Origin: Alphaproteobacteria bacterium
Lineage (GTDB): Bacteria > Pseudomonadota > Alphaproteobacteria > Thalassobaculales > Thalassobaculaceae
Direction: 5' to 3'
DNA: 18,902 nt
Assembly (NCBI GenBank): GCA_028822575.1
Contig: JAPKDN010000008.1
Span: forward strand, 1 to 18,902
Positions 15,538-18,902 of the stretch are shown one piece after another; the stretch's first letter is position 1; every line of letters begins with the position of its first letter. The translations under genes were made by a program, and so were the position numbers. Under the pieces are notes generated by a model, which was given only the letters and a program-made list of their open reading frames with translations, was not told where the DNA came from and made no database searches.

Positions 15538-16576
15538 TGTCTACTGAGCACGACACTTTCAAATATGGCGAGCAGCCCTGTCGTAGACGGCACAGACGTC
15601 AAAATCTGACTCTTCAACCATTCGCTGCGCCAGTTCCTCGAAGTTGCCGAAATGCGACGATCTTGGGCCTAGAACCCCTAAAGCGACCGCCGATGTTTTC
15701 ATCACTGAGCTTTGGCAAGTGGCCAAGAGCCGGCGTTCGAATGGGCATCGCCAGGCCGGCGAACGTGCCTGGTATCGCGCACGCCTCTTCCCTGTGGCGG
15801 TATGACAACGACCTTTACTGACGTAACGGAGCAGCGCAGCGCGCTTCGGGTGATCGCGCAAGCATGTAACGCGGCGGGGCGCGGTAACAAGGCCAAGACC
15901 AAGTTTCTAAACCGGATGCGCCCTGAGTTCAGGACCCCACTGCATTCTATTATCAGCTTTGTTGAAATGTTGCAGAACAGGACCTTGAGCCTAATCGGTT
16001 GCAACGCGTGTGTGTGGGGGGGGGGTAATAATAAAGCCATTTCCGGGGAAACTCTGTTGCTGCAAATCAGCGCGATCATCGACCTGGCGTAGTTGGAAGT
16101 AAGAACCATTAGATTGATTGAGGCGCTTATAGATCCAACAGCGATTCTCGATTATGAAATTAGCGCCGCTACGGCCCGTGGAATCGGTATTTCGTACTAT
16201 CTGGCACCAAGTCTACCAGCCACCCGCACCGACTAGCACCATCTACGCCAATTCCTGGGCCACCTTCTGGAAAATGCACTGAAATTTTTCAGAGCTGGCG
16301 CCCAAATCATGGTGAGGGCTGAAATTGATCCGTTTGAGGTCATGGCCATTCTTGTCAGCGATCAGAAAATCAGCATGCCCTATGATCAGGTCAACAACGC
16401 ATTCGAGCCTTTCGCGCAGGGTTGACACGGCGCTGGACCGTCGATTTGAAGGCACCGGCCTCGGCCTGTCGATGGTCAAGGGGCTGATTGACCTGCATGA
16501 CGGTAAGATCCACGATCATTATCGCCAGTGCACCAGATCAGGGGACCACCGCGGCGGTAACCTTCCCTCTGAGTAG
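15537..16576 (+). pseudogene. Decayed PAS-type sensor histidine kinase
   Basis: Fragments of a sensor kinase are spread over several frames: ERAWYRARLFPVA near 15755-15802 and GGMTTTFTDVTEQRSALRVI from 15802 (PAS/PAC end), KAKTKFLNRMRPEFRTPLHS near 15890-15950 (dimerisation helix), GHLLENALKFFRAGAQIMVR near 16258-16320 (N box), ILVSDQKISMPYDQVNNAFE and PFAQG (G1/F region), EGTGLGLSMVKGLIDLHDGK (G2) near 16450-16505, and SAPDQGTTAAVTFPL at the end. The phospho-accepting His of the consensus SHELRTPL is replaced by Pro (CCT at 15922-15924), and the DxGxG of the G1 box is gone. Frame changes occur near 15700-15800, 16420 and 16505, and stops include TAG at 16090-16092. A (TG)n-G10 run at about 16008-16025 lies inside. 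It is a dead gene beyond doubt. Confidence 0.82.
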
Positions 16577-16620
16577 ACCGTCCTTGAATTCTAATGGACG
16601 ATCCCCGAAAGACCCCGAGA

Positions 16621-17610
16621 TCAGGCGATCTTTATTACCGTGCGGCCACGCACGCGGCCCGATAGGATCTCCTTGCCAAGGCGAGGCAGATCGTCTAGTC
16701 CGTGGATCTCGACCATGGTCCGCAATTTGTCCATCGGCAGATCCCGCGCGACGCGGCGCCAAGTTTCGACCCTCGGTTCCTTGGGGCACATAACCGACTC
16801 GATCCCCAGCAAATTGACGCCGCGAAGCAGAAACGGCAGCACGGTGCTGGACACCTCACTGCCGCCGGTCAGGCCAACCGCCCCGACCGACCCACCATAC
16901 GCGATCTGGGTCAAAAGGTTTGATAAAGTCGCCCCACCAACATTGTCGATGGCTCCAGCGAACCGCTCCCGCCCGAGTGGACGGCTCGGAAGTTCGGCCA
17001 ATTCGGCCCGATCAATGATCGTTTGCGCTCCCAATCCCTTAAGATAATCTGCTTGCTCGGGCCGTCCAGTCGAGGCCGCGACATCGTAACCAAGATTCGC
17101 CAGAATAGCCGTTGCTATGCTACCGACACCGCCCGACGCGCCGGTCACCAGGACCTGGCCGCCACCCGGCGTTACCCCATGCGCCTCAAGCGCCTGGACA
17201 GCCATCATCGCGGTAAACCCAGCGGTCCCAACGGCCATGGCGTTCTCCCGGGTAAGCCCGTCGGGCAACGGAACCAGCCAGTCGCCCTTGACCCGCGCCT
17301 TCTCGGCGTAAGCACCCCAATAGGTCTCGCCGACCCGCCACCCGGTTAGGATAACATCGTCGCCCGGTTTGAAGTTTGGATTGTCCGAGGCTTCCACGGT
17401 GCCGGAAAAATCGATCCCTGGCACATGCGGATATTCCCGGACAAGGCGCCCGACGCCATTCATGACCATGCCGTCCTTGTAGTTGACGGTCGAATGGCTG
17501 ACCCGGACCAGGACATCGCCGTCAGGCAGATCCGCCTCGGTCAGGGTTTCGAAAGCCACCGCAATCTTTCGGTCGGCCTCACGCAGGACGAGAGCGCGGA
17601 AGTCACTCAC
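16621..17610 (-). CDS. acuI: AcuI/YhdH-family NADPH-dependent reductase (acryloyl-CoA reductase type)
   Basis: The protein belongs to the YhdH/YhfP medium-chain dehydrogenase/reductase group, whose characterised members (AcuI, YhdH) reduce acryloyl-CoA to propionyl-CoA with NADPH. The 329-residue length fits. Motifs: FRALVLREADRKIAVAFETL, STVNYKDGMVMNGVGRLVRE, PGIDFSGTVEAS, GWRVGETYWGAYAEKARVKG, the NADPH-binding VTGASGGVGSIA at residues 155-166, and the C-terminal GRVRGRTVIKIA. The frame stays open upstream to 17784, but the extra 58 residues overlap the thiolase and are unlike the family. GTG at 17610 is chosen because the protein then starts at the family's N-terminus and GGAG lies about 8 bases upstream. 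It follows the thiolase by 40 bases on the same strand and is convergent with the kinase pseudogene. Confidence 0.88.
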   Translation of the reverse strand: MSDFRALVLREADRKIAVAFETLTEADLPDGDVLVRVSHSTVNYKDGMVMNGVGRLVREYPHVPGIDFSGTVEASDNPNFKPGDDVILTGWRVGETYWGAYAEKARVKGDWLVPLPDGLTRENAMAVGTAGFTAMMAVQALEAHGVTPGGGQVLVTGASGGVGSIATAILANLGYDVAASTGRPEQADYLKGLGAQTIIDRAELAELPSRPLGRERFAGAIDNVGGATLSNLLTQIAYGGSVGAVGLTGGSEVSSTVLPFLLRGVNLLGIESVMCPKEPRVETWRRVARDLPMDKLRTMVEIHGLDDLPRLGKEILSGRVRGRTVIKIA

Positions 17611-17650
17611 CAGAAAACTCCAAATTGTCGTGTCATCAAGAATCAAGGAC

Positions 17651-18817
17651 TCAGCGGATCGGCTCCAAGATAGAAACAACGTTGGCGACCGCGACGCCCC
17701 CCATATTGAAGATACCGCCGAGCTTGGCACCTGGGATCTGCATGTCACCAGCCTGGTCCCGCAGCTGCATGGCGGTGAGGACATGCATCGATACGCCGGT
17801 GGCGCCTATCGGATGCCCCTTGGCCTTCAACCCACCCGAGGGGTTCACCGGCAGCTTACCTGTCTTCAAGGTCAGGCCGTCTTCGAGCACCTTGTAGCCC
17901 TCACCCGGCTTAGCTAACCCCATGGCCTCGTACTCGATCAATTCGGCGATTGTGAAGCAGTCATGGGTCTCCACGAAGGAGAGATCATCCAGGGTCAAGC
18001 CAGCGGAGCCCAGCGCCTGGCTCCAGGCATGGGAGCAGCCTTCGAACTGGATCACGTCGCGCTTCGACATGGGAAGAAAATCATTAACGTGGGCGCGCGA
18101 GCGGAACGCGACGGCCTTGGGCCGGCCAAGCGCCGTCTCGACGTCCGTTAGCACCAGGGCCGCAGCGCCATCGGACACCAACGAACAGTCGGTGCGCCGC
18201 AGCGGGCCCGCCACCAACGGATTCTTATCGGAAACATCCCGGCAAAACTCAAAACCTAGGTCCTTGCGAATTTGCGCGTAGGGATTGGAAACGCCGTTTT
18301 TGTGGTTTTTGGCAGCGATCTGCGCAAGCGCGTCGGATTGGTCACCATAGCGCTGAAAATAGGCCTGGGCTATCTGGCCGAAAACCCCGGCGAAGCCACC
18401 GTCTATTCCGGACTCTTCCTTCAGATAACTCGCGGTCAGCAATGCGTCGCCCACGGCCGCCCCCCTGAGGTCGGTCATCTTCTCTACACCAACCACCAGG
18501 ACCACCTTGCCGCGTTTGGCCTCGATGAAGTCGACACCCTGATGCACTGCAGAACTGCCGGTGGCGCAGGCATTCTCGACCCGGGTCGCAGGTTTGAACC
18601 GAAAACCGTCTGAGGCCTGCATCACAAGGCTAGCTGTAAACCCTTGCTGCGAGAACCCACCGCCAAAATGGCCAAGATAAATAGCGTCCACGTCCGCCGG
18701 CTCGAAGCCGGCATCGGCCACCGCCCCAACGGCGACCTTGACGACCATGCTTTCGACGTCGTCGTCCTCGTGCCTGCCAAACGGCAGATGCGACCAACCA
18801 ACGATACAAGCGGTCAT
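17651..18817 (-). CDS. Thiolase family protein (SCP-x-type acetyl-CoA acetyltransferase)
   Basis: Thiolases cleave or form 3-ketoacyl-CoA. The 388-residue protein has the nucleophile C84 in VENACATGSSA, the HDCF motif at H285 and GHPIGATG with H335. The usual second catalytic cysteine near the C-terminus (CxGGG) is replaced by FNMGG (N371), as in SCP-x/acetyl-CoA C-acyltransferase-like thiolases, whose second cysteine is placed differently; C287 in ETHDCFTI is a candidate. The start ATG 18817 follows GGGGAG by about 8 bases. It is followed after 40 bases by the AcuI-type reductase, and both could act on acyl-CoA from fatty-acid or propionate-type metabolism. The substrate cannot be assigned from sequence. 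Confidence 0.9.
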   Translation of the reverse strand: MTACIVGWSHLPFGRHEDDDVESMVVKVAVGAVADAGFEPADVDAIYLGHFGGGFSQQGFTASLVMQASDGFRFKPATRVENACATGSSAVHQGVDFIEAKRGKVVLVVGVEKMTDLRGAAVGDALLTASYLKEESGIDGGFAGVFGQIAQAYFQRYGDQSDALAQIAAKNHKNGVSNPYAQIRKDLGFEFCRDVSDKNPLVAGPLRRTDCSLVSDGAAALVLTDVETALGRPKAVAFRSRAHVNDFLPMSKRDVIQFEGCSHAWSQALGSAGLTLDDLSFVETHDCFTIAELIEYEAMGLAKPGEGYKVLEDGLTLKTGKLPVNPSGGLKAKGHPIGATGVSMHVLTAMQLRDQAGDMQIPGAKLGGIFNMGGVAVANVVSILEPIR

Positions 18818-18861
18818 GGCTCACGCTCCCCTATGATCAAATGGGGGCAAGACAGGCCCCT

Positions 18862-18889
18862 CTGCTGAAAAATCCTATAGCAGATTTTT
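18862..18889. repeat. Nested inverted repeats upstream of the thiolase gene
   Basis: AAAAATC (18868-18874) and GATTTTT (18883-18889) are perfect 7-bp inverted arms, and CTGCT (18862-18866) with AGCAG (18879-18883) are a second pair that overlaps them, so the two stems exclude each other. The site is 45 to 72 bases upstream of the thiolase ATG on the minus strand. It could be an operator for the thiolase-acuI pair, or a weak terminator for a gene to the right, beyond the window. Confidence 0.3.
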
Positions 18890-18902
18890 GGCTAGTGAGT
18901 CC

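Noticed and set aside
1600..16576. Possible reassignment of TAG, since many broken genes are interrupted by TAG where Trp, Tyr or Glu is expected
   Set aside because: TAG is the natural stop of the aminotransferase (9237-9239) and of the mlaF-type gene (complement of 12039-12041). The broken genes also contain TAA, TGA and frameshifts, so decay explains them better.
17611..17784. A longer N-terminus for the AcuI-type reductase
   Set aside because: It would overlap the thiolase by about 130 bases, and the extra residues do not match the family. GTG 17610 has a ribosome site.

Overview
The window looks like alphaproteobacterial chromosome, probably Rhodospirillales-like. The strongest evidence is a circularly permuted (two-piece) tmRNA gene directly upstream of an alphaproteobacterial-type sspB. 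The thyA-folA/hflK neighbourhood, a class I fumarase and a four-gene Mla/Lin-type lipid transporter operon fit this. GC content is moderately high in the genes, apart from one sharply AT-rich stretch near 10.2-10.4 kb. No phage, insertion sequence, CRISPR array, rRNA or ordinary tRNA gene was seen.

Layout. 1-291 (-): N-terminus of hflK, running off the left edge. 452-1588 (+): mrp/apbC Fe-S carrier ATPase, divergent from hflK. 1600-2145 (-): a decayed GNAT acetyltransferase. 2169-3497 (-): folA and thyA, abutting. 3660-5190 (+): a TPR-glycosyltransferase gene broken by one amber codon and one frameshift. About 5260-5580 (+): permuted ssrA, acceptor piece first and coding piece second, with the tag ANDNYAEARLAA. 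5625-6119 (+): sspB. 6196-7806 (+): class I fumarase. 7935-9239 (+): class III PLP aminotransferase. 9246-9856 (+): decayed alpha/beta hydrolase. 9857-10393: noncoding, AT-rich at its right end. 10394-13987 (-): mlaE(STAS fusion)-mlaF-mlaD-lipoprotein operon. 14236-14751 (+): apt. 14808-15537 and 15537-16576 (+): a decayed membrane protein followed by a decayed histidine kinase. 16621-18817 (-): SCP-x-type thiolase and AcuI/YhdH-type reductase, probably co-transcribed.

How the genes work together. thyA and folA form the dTMP/tetrahydrofolate cycle. ssrA and sspB form a ribosome-rescue and degradation-targeting pair: tmRNA adds the tag and SspB hands tagged proteins to ClpXP. The Mla/Lin operon encodes permease, ATPase, MCE substrate-binding protein and outer-membrane lipoprotein for lipid or hydrophobic-substrate traffic across the envelope. 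Thiolase and AcuI act on acyl-CoA thioesters.

The most striking overall pattern is decay. Five genes are wrecked by stops and frameshifts yet still recognisable, while the housekeeping genes between them are intact. This suggests relaxed selection, as in a lineage that recently became host-associated or is otherwise losing genes; that reading is inference. I found no convincing new multi-gene system. The tmRNA and its pairing with sspB are the most rewarding part of the window.
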